Shown here: positions 16,730 to 27,810 of the stretch, piece after piece
Layout: every line of letters begins with the position of its first letter
Numbering within the stretch: position 1 is the first letter of the stretch
From: Rhodocyclales bacterium
GTDB lineage: Bacteria > Pseudomonadota > Gammaproteobacteria > Burkholderiales > Rhodocyclaceae
Reading direction: 5' to 3'
NCBI GenBank assembly: GCA_016235025.1
Contig: JACRMV010000002.1
Coordinates: forward strand, 124,001 to 188,000
DNA: 64,000 nt
Notes under the pieces: generated by a model
What the model was told of the DNA's origin: nothing
Seen by the model: only the letters and a program-made list of their open reading frames with translations
The model's database searches: none
Made by a program: the position numbers and the translations under genes

Positions 16730-17089
16730 GTGGATCTGATTTTTATCGAGGAGATGCGCGTCGAGGCGCAGGTGGGGGTTTTCGAGCGCGAGCGGGTGGC
16801 GCCGCAGACGCTGGAGATCAGCCTGACCTTCGGCGTGCCCGACGAGGCGGCGCAGAACGACGACATCGGACGCACCATTCGCTATGACATGGTAATCGAG
16901 CGGATTCGCGCCGAACTGGCAACGCGTCATTTCAATCTGCTGGAGACGCTGGGCGAATATGTCATCAACTTGCTGCTCGACGAGTTCGGTTCGCCCTGGG
17001 TCAGGATCAGCATCGCCAAGCTGGGCATCATGAAAGGCGTGCGTCGGGTCGGCGTGCAAATCGAGCGGAGTCGTGCGGATCGGACTTGA
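16730..17089 (+). CDS. folB: Dihydroneopterin aldolase
   Basis: A 119-residue enzyme of folate synthesis that cleaves dihydroneopterin to 6-hydroxymethyl-dihydropterin. Family signature: FIEEMRVEAQVGVFERER (residues 4-21), then DIGRTIRYDMV and HFNLLETLGEYV. The start is GTG at 16730. It is divergent from plsY; the short shared region contains TAAAAT-like -10 sequences for plsY. Confidence 0.95.
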   Translation: MDLIFIEEMRVEAQVGVFERERVAPQTLEISLTFGVPDEAAQNDDIGRTIRYDMVIERIRAELATRHFNLLETLGEYVINLLLDEFGSPWVRISIAKLGIMKGVRRVGVQIERSRADRT

Positions 17090-17106
17090 ACCGGACTGAG
17101 TCCGCT

Positions 17107-18030
17107 TCAGCCGCGCGGATGGTGCGCGGCATGCAGTTGTTTCAGGCGTTCGCGGGCGACGTGGGTATACACCTGGGTGGTCGAAATATCGGCATGGCCG
17201 AGCAGCAGTTGCACCACGCGCAAGTCGGCACCGTGGTTCAGCAAGTGGGTGGCGAAGGCGTGGCGCAGCACATGCGGCGAGATGCGCTGTGTGGCAATGC
17301 CGGCTTTCAGCGCGTATTTTTTTATCAGCGTCCAGAACATCTGCCGCGTCATCGGTGCGCCGCGTGCGGTGATGAAAATTGCGTCGGCACTGCGCTCTCC
17401 CAGCAGCGGCCGGCGCCCCTCGGCGAGATAGCGTGTCAGCCATTCGGCGGCGACCTCGCCCAGCGGCACCAGGCGTTCTTTCGACCCCTTGCCCATGACG
17501 CGTACCGCATTGTCATTGAGGCTGAGTTCGAACAGGCGCACGCCGATCAGCTCGGACACGCGCAGGCCGGTGGCATACAGCAGTTCCAGCATGGCGCGGT
17601 CACGCAGGCCGAGCGGCGTGTTAACGTCGGGTGCGGCGAGCAGCGCTTCGACCTGCGGCTCGGTCAGCGTCTTCGGAAAGCGTTGCACCGGTTTTGGCTT
17701 TTCGATGTTGCGCAGCGGATCGACGCGGAGACGTTCACTATCCAGCAACCAGCGGTAGAGTCGTTTCAGGCTGGCCATCAGGCGTCGCTGGCTGGCGGAT
17801 TTGATGCCGCCGGCGCGGGTGTTGAGATGGGCCAGGTAGCCATTGATCGCCGTTTCGCCAGCGCCGAGCAATGTTTCACTGGTTCCGGTCAGCTCACTGC
17901 GGGTCGCGAGCCAGCTTGCAAAGAGCGCGAGGTCGCTGCGGTAACTCGCCAGCGTGTTTTTCGCCAGACCGTCGGCCAGCCACAACGCGTCGATGAATTC
18001 GTCGATCAGCGCGGCGTCAGCCTTGTCCAT
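17107..18030 (-). CDS. xerD: Site-specific tyrosine recombinase XerD
   Basis: A 307-residue recombinase that with XerC resolves chromosome dimers at dif. Start MDKADAALIDEFIDALWLADG is placed at 18030 from the family N-terminus. Catalytic residues are visible: Arg in ATGLRVSELIGV, Lys region KGSKERLVPLG, HVLRHAFATHLLNHGAD, and the final Tyr in STTQVYTHVARERLK. It overlaps the ogt stop by 14 bp on the same strand. GAGETAING near residue 70 comes from DNA loosely like the dispersed repeat. Confidence 0.97.
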   Translation of the reverse strand: MDKADAALIDEFIDALWLADGLAKNTLASYRSDLALFASWLATRSELTGTSETLLGAGETAINGYLAHLNTRAGGIKSASQRRLMASLKRLYRWLLDSERLRVDPLRNIEKPKPVQRFPKTLTEPQVEALLAAPDVNTPLGLRDRAMLELLYATGLRVSELIGVRLFELSLNDNAVRVMGKGSKERLVPLGEVAAEWLTRYLAEGRRPLLGERSADAIFITARGAPMTRQMFWTLIKKYALKAGIATQRISPHVLRHAFATHLLNHGADLRVVQLLLGHADISTTQVYTHVARERLKQLHAAHHPRG

Positions 18031-18574
18031 GCTGTTCGTGCGACAGTATCCAGCGCTTGATGTCGAGCATGAAGCCGCCGCGCTGGCGGGCAAATCCGCC
18101 CAGGCCCTGGTGCGCCGCGACGACGCGATGGCAGGGCACGACGATGGGATATGGATTGGCGCCGCAGGCATTGCCGACGGCGCGTGCGCCACTGCCGATG
18201 CGTGCTGCCAGCTCGCCATAGCCCAGGGTTTCACCGCAAGGAATGGCAGCGATCGCCGCCCAGACGCGGCGCTGGAAATGGGTTCCGGCAGGTGCCAGCG
18301 GCAGGCCAAAAACAAAGCCCGGGTCGGCCAGCCAGGCGCGCAACTGGCGCACCGCTTCATGCGCCAGCGGACGTGTCGGCGCGCGTTCCGGGGTGTCGGG
18401 CGGCAGGTAGTCGATACCGGTGATTTCGTCGTCGGTGCAGCGGATACCGAGTGAAAAAGTCGGCGCCCCAAGGGCGCTTCCTGCGGGGCGTGCTGGCAAC
18501 ACGGCGGCATAGTCATGAAGGGAATTCATCCCTGCTTTGCAGGCCTGGAATTCCGCTGGCCCGGGCGGGGTCAT
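18017..18574 (-). CDS. ogt: Methylated-DNA--protein-cysteine methyltransferase
   Basis: A 185-residue suicide repair protein that removes alkyl groups from O6-alkylguanine. The active site is VVPCHRVV (about residues 145-152), with NACGANPYPI before it and the helix-turn-helix ETLGYGELAARIG. The start ATG overlaps the upstream stop as ATGA, so it is coupled to the chalcone-isomerase-like gene. The N-terminal region (residues 28-40) is built from two fused repeats and read as RPAGSALGAPTF; conserved parts are intact. Confidence 0.95.
   Translation of the reverse strand: MTPPGPAEFQACKAGMNSLHDYAAVLPARPAGSALGAPTFSLGIRCTDDEITGIDYLPPDTPERAPTRPLAHEAVRQLRAWLADPGFVFGLPLAPAGTHFQRRVWAAIAAIPCGETLGYGELAARIGSGARAVGNACGANPYPIVVPCHRVVAAHQGLGGFARQRGGFMLDIKRWILSHEQHGQG
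18454..18506 (+). repeat. Dispersed repeat joined to second repeat unit, in ogt
   Basis: AAAAAGTCGGCGCCCC (core start) runs directly into CCCCAAGGG..TTCCTGCGGGGC, the unit shared with fdsB. The tail is CGTGCTGGCAACACGGCGGC. It is read antisense in ogt. Confidence 0.6.
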
Positions 18575-19200
18575 GCCACATGGCCCAGAAGAGCCGCTTT
18601 CAATGCGCCATCGGCGGGTCTGTCACCGAGCCAGATGCACAGCAGGGCGCGGTAGAAATCTTCGCCCGGCACGTCGACGCCGGCCTGTTTGCCATTGACG
18701 GTGAGATGCGTTGTGCCATCGGCAGGGGTCACTCCGGGCTGCCAGTCGAGATGAATCACCGTGCCTTTTGGCGCATCCCTCAGCGCCAACAAGGTGGTGC
18801 GAAAGGTTTCGATTCTGGGGTTGAGCGCGGCCAGCTCTATTGCGGTCTGGTTCTTGTGCACGCCCTTGATCAGCGCATCGACAAACTGCTGGGCGGTGAG
18901 GTCACGCAAGGCGACAATACGGAGGCGCTTCGGCCCTGGGGTGGCGAAGACCTCCTCCGCTGTTGTGGCCTTGTGCGGCAGGTAGAGGGCAATGGCGTAG
19001 GCCTTGATGAACAGTACGCCGCGTATGCCGGCGCCGTTGAGGACGGCGGGCGGCGTCTTGCCAGCGCCGACTTTTGCGCTGGCGTCGAAGCTGATACCGC
19101 CGACCCGCAGCGCGGTTGCAGGCACCGCCAAGCCCGGGAAGGCGAGTTCCGTAGCCAGCAAGAGTGCAATCAACAGGATTTTCATGAGCGCTATTTTCAT
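18571..19200 (-). CDS. Exported chalcone isomerase-like protein
   Basis: A 209-residue protein with an N-terminal signal peptide (hydrophobic residues 6-25). The body (GIRGVLFIKAYAIALYLPHK, LRDLTAQQFVDALIKGV, WQPGVTPADGTTHLTVNG, FYRALLCIWLGDRPADGALK) matches the bacterial chalcone isomerase-like domain, usually a periplasmic protein of unknown substrate; no flavonoid role is implied. A reverse repeat copy gives AKVGAGKTP just after the first conserved strand. It is coupled to ogt and divergent from the DUF4139 gene. Confidence 0.85.
   Translation of the reverse strand: MKIALMKILLIALLLATELAFPGLAVPATALRVGGISFDASAKVGAGKTPPAVLNGAGIRGVLFIKAYAIALYLPHKATTAEEVFATPGPKRLRIVALRDLTAQQFVDALIKGVHKNQTAIELAALNPRIETFRTTLLALRDAPKGTVIHLDWQPGVTPADGTTHLTVNGKQAGVDVPGEDFYRALLCIWLGDRPADGALKAALLGHVA
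19052..19075 (-). repeat. Dispersed repeat copy in chalcone isomerase-like gene
   Basis: GGCGTCTTGCCAGCGCCGAC followed by TTTT, reverse. Read in the gene as KVGAGKTP. Confidence 0.7.
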
Positions 19201-19309
19201 ACGCGGAACGGTGGTTCAGGGGACTCGAGCAAAGCGCGGATTCGTGCCATTCGTACTCGCGGCGGCGCTCATGCTATCGTGTTTGCCTCCAAAACGTGAG
19301 GGGAAGTCG

Positions 19310-20761
19310 ATGCGGACGACGCAATATTACCGCTTGCGCGGGGCGGGGGTGTTTCTGGCTGCGGTCTTGTCATGCAGCGGGCTCATGGCCGGGGCAGCAA
19401 CGGCTGCCCCCGATGTGCGCGAGGTAATGAGTATGGCGGCCGAGCGTGAGGCGGTAGCGGTCACGGTCTATAACGACGATCTGGCGCTGGTGAAAGAATT
19501 GCGGCGGGTGGATTTGCCGGGCGGGATGGTGCGCCTGACGTGGCGCGACGTGGCGGCGCAGATGCGCCCGGAAACCGCCTTGCTGCGCGCGACAAGCGGC
19601 CCGGCCATCGAGCTGGTGGAGCAGAATTTCGATTTCGACCTGCTCTCGCCGCAGAAGCTGCTGGAAAAATATGTCGGTCGCGAAGTCACGGTGATCCGCA
19701 GCCATCCGACCACCGGCGAGGAGCGGCGCGAAAAGGCCACCGTGCTGGCAGCAGGATCGGGGACGGTGCTGCGCTTTGCCGATCGGATCGAAACCGGCGT
19801 GCCGGGACGCCTGGCGTTCGACAGCGTGCCGTCCAACCTGCGTGATCGCCCGACGCTCTCTGTCGTGCTGGAAGCGCCGGGCGGCAAGCGTCCGCTCGAA
19901 CTGTCGTATCTCACCGGCGGCCTGTCCTGGCAGGCGGACTATGTCGCCAACCTGTCCGCCGACGGCGCCCGGCTTGACCTCGACGCCTGGGTGACGCTGA
20001 CCAATCGCAGTGGCACAGGCTTCGAGCGGGCCACGTTGCAACTGGTGGCGGGGACGGTGAATCGGGTCGCTGCGCCCCGGCCGGAAATGGCGGCGGATGT
20101 GATGAGCATGGCGGGGCGCGCCAAAGTTCGCGGCCCGACGGAAGAGTCATTGATGGATTACCACCTCTACAGTTTCGCGCGGCCGACCAGCATTGCCGAC
20201 AATCAGACCAAGCAACTGGCGTTGCTCTCGGCCACCGCTGTCCCGGTGCGGCGCCAGTACCTGCTGGCAGGCAATGCCGGTTATTACGGCGGCCGCATCG
20301 ATCAGGGGACGCAGAAGCTCAAGCCTGCGGTATTCATCGAGTTTGACAATAAAGGCGGGCAACTGGGCAAGCCGCTACCGGCTGGCGTGGTGCGCGTTTA
20401 CGCGAGGGACCGTCACGGCGCCGCGCAGTTTGTCGGCGAGGATCGCATCGAGCACACGGCGAAAAACGAGATGCTGAAATTGCAGCTGGGCGAAGCCTTC
20501 GACATCACAGCAGAACGCAAGCAGACAAGCTTCCGGCGCATCGCCGATAACGTGACGGAAAGCGCGTGGCGCATCGAGTTGCGCAATGCGCGTGAGGAAG
20601 CGGTCGTCGTCCGCGTCGAGGAGCCGATGCCGGGCGACTGGGAAATGCTGCGTGAATCCCATCCGCACGCAAAGGATACGGCGCGCCTGGCGGCATGGAA
20701 TGTGAGTGTGCCTGCGGGCGGCAAGGCGGTGCTGGAGTACGCCGTGCGGGTCAGGTGGTGA
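19310..20761 (+). CDS. Exported DUF4139 domain protein
   Basis: A 483-residue protein. The start MRTTQYYRLRG is preceded by GAGGGG; a signal peptide runs to about residue 34 (ATAAP). The N-terminal part (VTVYNDDLALVKELRRVDLP) and the C-terminal beta-rich DUF4139 domain (LSYLTGGLSWQADYVANLS, WVTLTNRSGTGFERATLQLVAG, ...ELRNAREEAVVVRVEEPMPGDWEM) are typical of this family, whose function is unknown. Relatives are often found near exported proteins. Divergent from the chalcone-isomerase-like gene. Confidence 0.88.
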   Translation: MRTTQYYRLRGAGVFLAAVLSCSGLMAGAATAAPDVREVMSMAAEREAVAVTVYNDDLALVKELRRVDLPGGMVRLTWRDVAAQMRPETALLRATSGPAIELVEQNFDFDLLSPQKLLEKYVGREVTVIRSHPTTGEERREKATVLAAGSGTVLRFADRIETGVPGRLAFDSVPSNLRDRPTLSVVLEAPGGKRPLELSYLTGGLSWQADYVANLSADGARLDLDAWVTLTNRSGTGFERATLQLVAGTVNRVAAPRPEMAADVMSMAGRAKVRGPTEESLMDYHLYSFARPTSIADNQTKQLALLSATAVPVRRQYLLAGNAGYYGGRIDQGTQKLKPAVFIEFDNKGGQLGKPLPAGVVRVYARDRHGAAQFVGEDRIEHTAKNEMLKLQLGEAFDITAERKQTSFRRIADNVTESAWRIELRNAREEAVVVRVEEPMPGDWEMLRESHPHAKDTARLAAWNVSVPAGGKAVLEYAVRVRW

Positions 20762-20833
20762 TGATGGGTGCGGGAGGCGCGGCCGGGCAGATGCAGTGCT
20801 GCCGCGCCCTGCCGCCCACCGCTCGCCAGGCCC

Positions 20834-20842
20834 TATAATAGG
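20834..20842 (+). promoter_or_regulatory. Possible -10 box for the membrane protein gene
   Basis: CCTATAATAGG lies about 32 nt before the ATG. No clear -35 box is seen. Confidence 0.4.
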
Positions 20843-20871
20843 CCACTATTTCAATAGCTTACCCGCACGTC

Positions 20872-21678
20872 ATGCTCGCTTTCTTGCGCCAGTCATCACG
20901 CGACTACCTTATTGCCGCGATCGTCTTCGCCTGCGTTTCCATCGGCCTGTTTCTTGATAACGATGCCAGTCTGCGGGGGCAGTACGCGCTGGGCGCGTGT
21001 GCCTGGTTCATTTTGTACATGCTGCTGCGCGGCGAGGACAACCCTGTACGCCTGCAAGTAGCGATTGTCGTCGCTACCGCGACACTCTGCGAATACATCT
21101 TTGCGCCGACCTACCATATCTACATCTACCGCTTCGACAATGTCCCGGCCTATATTCCGCCCGGGCATGGCATGGTCTATCTCACCGCCGTCGCACTGGC
21201 GCGCTCGCAACTGTTTGTGCAGTACCAGCGCGCCGTTACCGTTGTCATTCTGGCCGTGGGTGCGGCCTGGGCGCTGTGGGGCATCACCTGGGCAACGCGG
21301 TCGGATACCGGGGGGGCGGTACTCTTTTTGGTCTTTGCCGGATTCGTGCTGCTGGGCCGTGCGCCGCGCGTCTATCTGGCGGCGTTTCTGATTACCAGCT
21401 ACCTCGAGCTGGTCGGCACCCACTGGGGAACGTGGGCTTGGGCGGAATTCTGGCCATCCTGGGGCAACCTGCCGCAGGCGAATCCTCCCAGCGGCATTTC
21501 TGCCGGATATTGCCTGCTTGATGCGATAGCCCTGATCGGTGCGCCCTGGCTGGCAAATGCGCTGATTTCCTGGCGCCGGATTCTGCCTGCCTCACAAACG
21601 GCGCTGCGCTCTATCGAGGCCGAAATCGAGCAACCGTTGCTGGGTGACGCGGAACTCGGTTACGAGAAAGGGCGCTGA
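20872..21678 (+). CDS. Integral membrane protein of unknown function
   Basis: A 268-residue protein with about seven hydrophobic segments (first at residues 13-30, IAAIVFACVSIGLFL; later VVILAVGAAWALWGITWA and GGAVLFLVFAGFVLLG). A polar loop has YIPPGHGMVYLT, and the sequence GTHWGTWAWAEFWPSWGN is notably Trp-rich. The C-terminal tail is soluble. No enzymatic motif is recognised. It ends 44 bp from the convergent proA. Confidence 0.75.
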   Translation: MLAFLRQSSRDYLIAAIVFACVSIGLFLDNDASLRGQYALGACAWFILYMLLRGEDNPVRLQVAIVVATATLCEYIFAPTYHIYIYRFDNVPAYIPPGHGMVYLTAVALARSQLFVQYQRAVTVVILAVGAAWALWGITWATRSDTGGAVLFLVFAGFVLLGRAPRVYLAAFLITSYLELVGTHWGTWAWAEFWPSWGNLPQANPPSGISAGYCLLDAIALIGAPWLANALISWRRILPASQTALRSIEAEIEQPLLGDAELGYEKGR

Positions 21679-21722
21679 GTTCCGCGCAGTTCCCGCAGCA
21701 ACTCCATCGGTATTCCTGCTCG

Positions 21723-22979
21723 TCAGGCGCGGACTTCGCCGTTGCCGAGCACGATCCACTTCTGCGACGTCAGCCCTTCCAGCCCGACCGGGCCGCGGGC
21801 GTGGAACTTGTCGGTGGAAATGCCGATTTCGGCGCCGAGTCCGTATTCAAAGCCATCGGCAAAGCGCGTCGAGGCATTCACCATCACCGAGGCCGAGTCC
21901 ACTTCACGCAGGAAGCGCAGGGCGTGGCTGTAGTTCTCGGTAACGATGACCTCGGTGTGGTGCGACGAGTAGTGGTTGATATGGGCAATCGCCGCATCCA
22001 GATCGGCGACTACTTTCACTGAAATGATCGGGGCGAGGAATTCGGTGTAGTAATCCTCGTCGCTGGCCGCCTTGGCTGTAGGCACCAGTGCCTGTGTCTC
22101 GGCGCAACCGCGGATCTCGACGCCTTTGGCTGCCAGCATGGCGGCAATCGCAGGCAGTTGTGTCGCCGCGACGGCACGCGCCACCAGGAGCGACTCGGCG
22201 GTGTTGCAGGTGCCGTAGCGCTGGGTCTTGGCATTTTCGACGATGGCCAGCGCCATGGCGGCGTCGGCGGCATCATCGATATACACATGGCAGTTGCCGT
22301 CGAGGTGCTTGATGACCGGCACGCGTGCCTCCTGCGAAATCCGTTCGATCAAGCTCTTGCCGCCGCGCGGAACGATGACGTCGACGTATTCTGGCATCGT
22401 GACCAGCAGGCCGACAGCGGTGCGGTCGCTGGTCTCGATGACCTGTATCGCCGTTTCCGGCAGGCCGGCCGCGACCAGTCCGGCGCGCACGCAGGCGGCG
22501 ATTGCCTGATTGCTGCGCAGGGCTTCCTTGCCGCCGCGCAAGATGGCGGCGTTGCCGGACTTGAGGCAAAGCGCGGCGGCATCTGCCGTGACATTCGGCC
22601 GCGCCTCGTAAATGATGCCGACCACGCCGATCGGCACGCGCATCTTGCCGACCTGAATGCCGGAAGGGCGGCGCTTCAAATCGCTGATCTCGCCCACCGG
22701 ATCGGGCAGGGCGGCGACCTGCTCCAGCCCCTGTGCCATCGCCTCGATGCCTTTTTCGCTCAGGCCCAAACGATCGAGCATGGCCGCATCCAGCCCGTCG
22801 GCACGGGCGGCGGCCAGGTCGGCGGCATTGGCGGCAAGCAGCTCGCTGCGCCGTTCGCGCACGGCCTGGGCCATGGCCAGCAGTGCGGTGTTCTTGGCGG
22901 CCGTGGTGGCGCGGGCGGTGGCCTGCGAAGCGGCGCGTGCATTGCGGCCGACCTGTTGCATGTAATCCTTGAGTTCCAT
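21723..22979 (-). CDS. proA: Gamma-glutamyl phosphate reductase
   Basis: A 418-residue enzyme of proline synthesis that reduces gamma-glutamyl phosphate with NADPH. The start [18 protein letters not shown] at 22979 is the family N-terminus. Seen: [31 protein letters not shown], and the catalytic Cys in [15 protein letters not shown]. The start lies 14 bp after the holA stop on the same strand, so lptE-holA-proA probably form a unit. Confidence 0.97.
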   Translation of the reverse strand: MELKDYMQQVGRNARAASQATARATTAAKNTALLAMAQAVRERRSELLAANAADLAAARADGLDAAMLDRLGLSEKGIEAMAQGLEQVAALPDPVGEISDLKRRPSGIQVGKMRVPIGVVGIIYEARPNVTADAAALCLKSGNAAILRGGKEALRSNQAIAACVRAGLVAAGLPETAIQVIETSDRTAVGLLVTMPEYVDVIVPRGGKSLIERISQEARVPVIKHLDGNCHVYIDDAADAAMALAIVENAKTQRYGTCNTAESLLVARAVAATQLPAIAAMLAAKGVEIRGCAETQALVPTAKAASDEDYYTEFLAPIISVKVVADLDAAIAHINHYSSHHTEVIVTENYSHALRFLREVDSASVMVNASTRFADGFEYGLGAEIGISTDKFHARGPVGLEGLTSQKWIVLGNGEVRA

Positions 22980-22993
22980 CACAGCCTCTTCAG

Positions 22994-23896
22994 CTAAGCG
23001 TTTCGTGTTCGCGTCAGGCGCAGTGCCAGTTGCAGGAATTCGTCCCACAGGTCGCCGCGCGCAAGGCCTTTAATGATGCGGTCAATTTTGGCGGCATGCA
23101 AGAGGGCGGCCATCCTGGATGGCACCGAGGCGCTGCGCGCTTCCGTTGCCAGCGCCCACAACACCAGCGGCGGCGCGGCGTCTTCGGACTTCAAGCCCTC
23201 CAGCGTGCGCACCGCGCGTACCGTGTCGCGGGCCTTGACCGCTTCGCGCAGGTCGCTCACGTCATAACGGGCGACATTCAGCACCGCAGCCTCGATCTGC
23301 GCCAGGCTGATTTCACCGGGCGGACACAGCAGGCCAAGCTTCTGGATTTCCTGGTGCGCGGCCAGCAGGTTGCCTTCGACATGGGCCGCAATGAAGTCCA
23401 GCGCGGCGCGCGGCGCAGTTTGCTGCTGCCGCGCCAGCCGTTCCGCCAGCCACTGCGGCAGGCGCGCGAGTGGCGGCGCGTTGCATTCAATGGCAACGCC
23501 GGCTGCCGAGAGCGCCGTGACCCAGGTGGATTTTTTCACCTGCCAATCCAGTTCGGGCAGTGTAATCAGGGTGACCATGCCCGGCCCGAGGGTCTTGATG
23601 TAACGCTGCAAGGCCTCGCTGCCTTCACGTCCCGGCTTGCCGGACGGAATGCGTAGGTCGATGACTTTGGCTTCGCCGAACAGTGAGAGATTGCCGGCGG
23701 CAAGAAACAGATCGTCCCAGCGGAAACCGGCACCGGCCACCAGCACCTCGCGCTCGGTGAATCCTTGTTTGCGGGCGGCGGCGCGAATCGCATCGGCCGC
23801 TTCGATAACCAGCAAGGGTTCGTCGCCATGCACCAGATACAGCGGCGCCAGCGGTTTGTCGAGCTGGGGCCCGAGTTGTTCGGGACGCAGTTGCAT
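22994..23896 (-). CDS. holA: DNA polymerase III delta subunit
   Basis: A 300-residue clamp-loader subunit that opens the beta clamp. The N-terminal domain [33 protein letters not shown], with [11 protein letters not shown] as the family mark, is followed by [20 protein letters not shown] and a helical collar domain ([18 protein letters not shown]). Length is slightly short of E. coli HolA but complete. It follows lptE by 8 bp, a conserved pair after leuS. Confidence 0.95.
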   Translation of the reverse strand: MQLRPEQLGPQLDKPLAPLYLVHGDEPLLVIEAADAIRAAARKQGFTEREVLVAGAGFRWDDLFLAAGNLSLFGEAKVIDLRIPSGKPGREGSEALQRYIKTLGPGMVTLITLPELDWQVKKSTWVTALSAAGVAIECNAPPLARLPQWLAERLARQQQTAPRAALDFIAAHVEGNLLAAHQEIQKLGLLCPPGEISLAQIEAAVLNVARYDVSDLREAVKARDTVRAVRTLEGLKSEDAAPPLVLWALATEARSASVPSRMAALLHAAKIDRIIKGLARGDLWDEFLQLALRLTRTRNA

Positions 23897-23904
23897 GAGG
23901 CGCC

Positions 23905-24411
23905 TCAGCTCTCGTCCGCCGCCTTGAGTTTTGCTGCGGCCAGCCGGCGCATGATCTGTTGCACCAGATCATTCTGGATGTCGCGCCAGAGCAGGGCCTC
24001 TTCGGATTCCTTGGACAACACCAGATCATCGTTGTAGGTGATATCGCGACGCAGGACGATCTGGCTGGGCGGCACATACTCGGCGCCATTTGTCCCGCTT
24101 ACCCTGAAATTGAAGGTCCGCACCAGGCCATATTCGCGTGCGCGGCCGGCGGCGTTGAGCGAGAGGATTTGCTTCTGCTGGGTGTCGCCGAGGACGATCA
24201 GGCTGGCCTCGGCGTCTTTTGCCTCGGCGACGATGCGCGTCGGCGAGGCGGCCTCGATGCTGCGCTTGAGCTGGGCGTAGAACGCTGTGCTGGGGGGCAG
24301 TGAAATGCTCAGGGTGGCGAAGGGCAACGCGTAATTGCCGCGCAACTGGAAGCCGCAGGCCGCCAGCAGGACGACCAACGCGGAAATGACGAACAGTTTT
24401 GCAGTGCGCAC
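23905..24411 (-). CDS. lptE: LPS-assembly lipoprotein LptE
   Basis: A 168-residue outer-membrane lipoprotein that plugs LptD and helps insert LPS. The GTG start at 24411 is preferred because GAGGAG lies 7 nt upstream. A signal peptide ends in the lipobox LAAC|GFQLRG. The body shows the typical SLPPSTAFYAQLKRSIEA..., RREYG-like strands and DLVLSKESEEALLWRDIQND. It sits 10 bp after leuS, the usual leuS-lptE-holA order. Confidence 0.94.
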   Translation of the reverse strand: MRTAKLFVISALVVLLAACGFQLRGNYALPFATLSISLPPSTAFYAQLKRSIEAASPTRIVAEAKDAEASLIVLGDTQQKQILSLNAAGRAREYGLVRTFNFRVSGTNGAEYVPPSQIVLRRDITYNDDLVLSKESEEALLWRDIQNDLVQQIMRRLAAAKLKAADES

Positions 24412-24421
24412 GGCAGGCTCC

Positions 24422-27118
<2,697 letters not shown>

Positions 27119-27141
27119 TCAGGCGGCAGGGACAAAGGGTC

Positions 27142-27185
27142 ATTGCATTTGAAAGCCCGCGGTGGGCCTTTAAGTCAAATGCAAT
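27142..27185. other. Long hairpin in the gap upstream of leuS
   Basis: Arms ATTGCATTTGA and TCAAATGCAAT (11 bp, perfect) continue inward as AAGCCC/GGGCCTT with a bulge. It lies in the 184-bp gap between the leuS start and the end of the 109-residue gene, so it may terminate that gene on the minus strand. Nothing else is seen in the gap. Confidence 0.6.
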
Positions 27186-27233
27186 CGCCCTGCGGACAGG
27201 ATGACTGATAGTGATCGCTGACTTAACCCTGAT

Positions 27234-27563
27234 CTAATTCAGGCGCAGCAACCCGACACGCCGCCAGTTTTGCGCGGAAAGAACCCCGTTTTTTTGCGCC
27301 GTTTGCAACACCCATCCCCAGAAGCGGGTCTGGATCCGTGCCCAGGGGCGCCAGCCGAAGGAAACGGCGTCTTCACGCAATGATTCGGCTCTCATCAGTT
27401 CCAGCCAACGGTTCAAGGCCATTTCGTGGCAGGCCGGCGAGTTGCGCCGTGCGCGCCGCTCGGCCCAGCGTCTGGCTTCGTGCCAAAGCGCTTCGGCACG
27501 CGGTTCCGGAATATCGGTTTTTTTCGCCAGCCAAGGCAGTAGTTGCGGTGTTCTGGGTTTCAT
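27234..27563 (-). CDS. Hypothetical basic, Trp/Arg-rich protein
   Basis: A 109-residue protein (MKPRTPQLLPWLAKKTDI...WRRVGLLRLN). The start at 27563 is chosen because AAAGGAG precedes it by about 8 nt; the longer frame to 27671 is unsupported. It is rich in Arg and Trp and has no signal peptide or membrane segment. I do not recognise the family. The upstream region holds two TGC-N3-GCA palindromes. Confidence 0.65.
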   Translation of the reverse strand: MKPRTPQLLPWLAKKTDIPEPRAEALWHEARRWAERRARRNSPACHEMALNRWLELMRAESLREDAVSFGWRPWARIQTRFWGWVLQTAQKNGVLSAQNWRRVGLLRLN

Positions 27564-27635
27564 TTTTTGGCTCCTTTCTTGTGGCGCCGGACACAGCCTG
27601 GTGCGCTGTAACTGGGCCATTTCGAGGTAATGTGA

Positions 27636-27715
27636 TGCATTGCAGCAATTTGGATTGTATAGGGCAGACAAGGCAAGTTGCGGAAAAGTTCAAAATAATT
27701 GTTGCATCGCAACAA
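27636..27715. promoter_or_regulatory. Two TGC-N3-GCA dyads in the 27.6-27.8 kb intergenic region
   Basis: TGCATTGCA (27636-27644) and TTGTTGCATCGCAACAA (27699-27715) share the dyad TGC-N3-GCA. Such TGC/GCA dyads resemble operators reported for the PHB regulator PhaR; this assignment is speculative. Confidence 0.3.
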
Positions 27716-27772
27716 CAAAACCGCAAGCCACGTCACGCCTGCGCCAGGGCATGGGCGCGGTGTCGCTGCCGA

Positions 27773-27778
27773 TATAAT
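27773..27778 (+). promoter_or_regulatory. Probable -10 box for uvrD
   Basis: TATAAT lies 33 nt before the uvrD ATG. No clear -35 box is visible. Confidence 0.5.
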
Positions 27779-27810
27779 CCGGCGCACTGTATCTCCTTCC
27801 GGTCTGCGCC

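Noticed and set aside
17855..17882. Possible repeat copy in xerD (GAGETAIN)
   Set aside because: GCCGTTTCGCCAGCGCCGAG fits the core, but the T-run is displaced and the residues could be native; too weak to list.
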